Shown: piece after piece, positions 29,292 to 29,956 of the stretch
How positions within the stretch are numbered: the first letter of the stretch is position 1
Layout: every line of letters starts with the position of its first letter
IMG/VR virus record: IMGVR_UViG_3300030430_002162
Span: 1 to 29,956 of that record
Source: a virus
Direction: 5' to 3' (one strand)
DNA: 29,956 bases
The notes under the pieces: generated by a model
Databases searched by the model: none
What the model was told of the DNA's origin: nothing
Seen by the model: only the letters and a program-made list of their open reading frames with translations
Made by a program: the position numbers and the translations under genes

Positions 29292-29636
29292 ATGGCAGAC
29301 TTACACACTTATTCTGTACAAGAATCATTAAATACAACTGTTGGAGGTACTTGGACTGTAGCCACAGTAGGGACAGCAGGAAGTTCAGCAGATGTTAACA
29401 ATACAACTCACAAATTATTAGCAAGTAACTCAGGAACCATTGGAGTTCATTCAGCAGTAGAAATACATTTTAATTTCACAACTTCTGAAACAAATGTAAA
29501 TGCCAGTAATGATATGATATTGCCAAAAAACACATTAACATTTTTAACTGTTCCAAGAGGGTTAGGCAATACAATTTATTTCAATTATAATTCAACCAGT
29601 ACTACTACTGGTGCTGTTAGAATAGTAGAGGTTTAA
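29292..29636 (+). CDS. Putative capsid decoration or beta-sandwich virion protein, 114 aa
   Basis: Preceded by GGAAGG, starts MADLHTYSVQESLNTTVGGTW. The protein is Thr/Ser/Asn-rich and beta-rich with strands such as VEIHFNFTTSE and NTLTFLTVPRGLGNTIYFNYN. No cysteines or membrane segments. The place just after the major capsid gene is typical of head decoration proteins, but a fibre-associated protein is also possible, since its stop is directly followed by the ATG of the fibre-like gene. Confidence 0.5.
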   Translation: MADLHTYSVQESLNTTVGGTWTVATVGTAGSSADVNNTTHKLLASNSGTIGVHSAVEIHFNFTTSETNVNASNDMILPKNTLTFLTVPRGLGNTIYFNYNSTSTTTGAVRIVEV

Positions 29637-29956
29637 ATGCAAAGCACAATGATAAAAGCCATAGTTGAGGACTTTGGTAATGGTGGTACAATAGATGGTG
29701 ATTTAGTAGTATCTGGAGACTTACAAGTATCTGGTGGTGGTTCACTTAGCTTTGATGAGATAGTACAAGGCACGCAAGTAATAGATGTAACCAATACAGA
29801 AGCATTGCTGGTTAGAAAAGATGGTGACTCTGGTGATGTATTTATAGTAGATACACAAAATTCTAGGGTTGGTATTGGGGTAACACCTACTTCAGTTTTA
29901 CATCTCAAACAAGCTAATGATGGAGCTACTACAGAAATAGCAATAGATAACAGTGC
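29637..29956 (+). CDS. Fibre-like virion protein, 5' part (partial)
   Basis: ATG 29637 follows the previous stop at once (TAAATG) and the frame is open to the right edge: 106 codons and 2 bases. Translation starts MQSTMIKAIVEDFGNGGTI then DGDLVVSGDLQVSGGGSLSFDEIVQ..., and ends with VGIGVTPTSVLHLKQANDGAT. The IDGDLVVSGDLQV and RVGIGxTPxSVLHL motifs are usual in N-terminal and middle parts of phage fibre proteins with beta-helical repeats. The left edge of the window encodes a C-terminal part of the same kind of protein. Confidence 0.7.
   Translation, partial: MQSTMIKAIVEDFGNGGTIDGDLVVSGDLQVSGGGSLSFDEIVQGTQVIDVTNTEALLVRKDGDSGDVFIVDTQNSRVGIGVTPTSVLHLKQANDGATTEIAIDNS

Noticed and set aside
1-29956. 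Direct circular closure of the window ends.
   Set aside because: Joining base 29956 to base 1 breaks the fibre frame and gives a stop within about 13 codons, so sequence must be missing.
1-29956. CRISPR arrays, insertion sequences or integration genes.
   Set aside because: No regularly spaced direct repeats, terminal inverted repeats with a transposase, integrase or excisionase pattern was seen. The zinc ribbon at 4048 looks like InsA but belongs to the phosphoesterase.

Overview
The window is an AT-rich genome segment of a tailed double-stranded DNA phage. Every gene I accept lies on the + strand, packed head to tail with ATGA/TAATG overlaps and strong AGGAGG-type ribosome sites. The tape measure protein, tail tube, tail terminator and a frameshifted tail-assembly chaperone pair, with no sheath, indicate a long non-contractile tail (siphovirus). 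I see no integrase, repressor or other lysogeny gene, and no DNA polymerase or helicase, so the phage probably depends on host replication. Base composition and the type of small hypothetical proteins suggest an uncultured aquatic, probably marine, phage of a Gram-negative host; this is inference from memory of such genomes.

Layout. (1) 1-1121: 3' part of a fibre-like structural gene. (2) 1148-4055: small proteins and a probable lysis module (membrane proteins, a 45-residue holin-like ORF, and a lysozyme/transglycosylase-like endolysin). (3) 4048-5300: zinc-ribbon metallophosphoesterase and a small partner. (4) 5297-13771: head-tail connector, tail terminator, tail tube, chaperones G and G-T with an in-phase GGGAAAC slippery site, tape measure, and two large tail-tip proteins. 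(5) 13772-13992: the largest non-coding region, with an apparent pseudoknot, inverted repeats and a promoter. (6) 13993-21512: early operon of small proteins, an OB-fold/ssDNA-binding-like protein, HNH nuclease, replication-initiator-like protein, GNAT acetyltransferase, and then a four-gene block that I read as a DNA hypermodification pathway. (7) 21599-22372: a separately initiated DUF2786-like gene ending in a strong hairpin. (8) 22481-29636: packaging and head genes (tiny basic proteins, small and large terminase, portal, Mu F-like protein, morphogenesis protein, scaffold, major capsid, a possible decoration protein). (9) 29637-end: 5' part of a fibre-like gene that probably continues, after a missing piece, at the left end of the window.

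The most interesting part is 18533-21512. A TET/JBP-family 2-oxoglutarate/Fe(II) dioxygenase, a class II glutamine amidotransferase domain, a protein resembling the amino-acid:DNA transferase/thymine pyrophosphorylase clade, and a P-loop kinase of the 5-hydroxymethyluracil DNA kinase type are translationally coupled. The inferred pathway hydroxylates thymine in finished DNA, phosphorylates the hydroxymethyl group, displaces the phosphate with an amino compound and trims it, probably to protect phage DNA from host nucleases. No dUMP hydroxymethylase and no cytosine methyltransferase are visible, which points to oxidation of thymine on the polymer. The upstream GNAT protein may add a further tailoring step.
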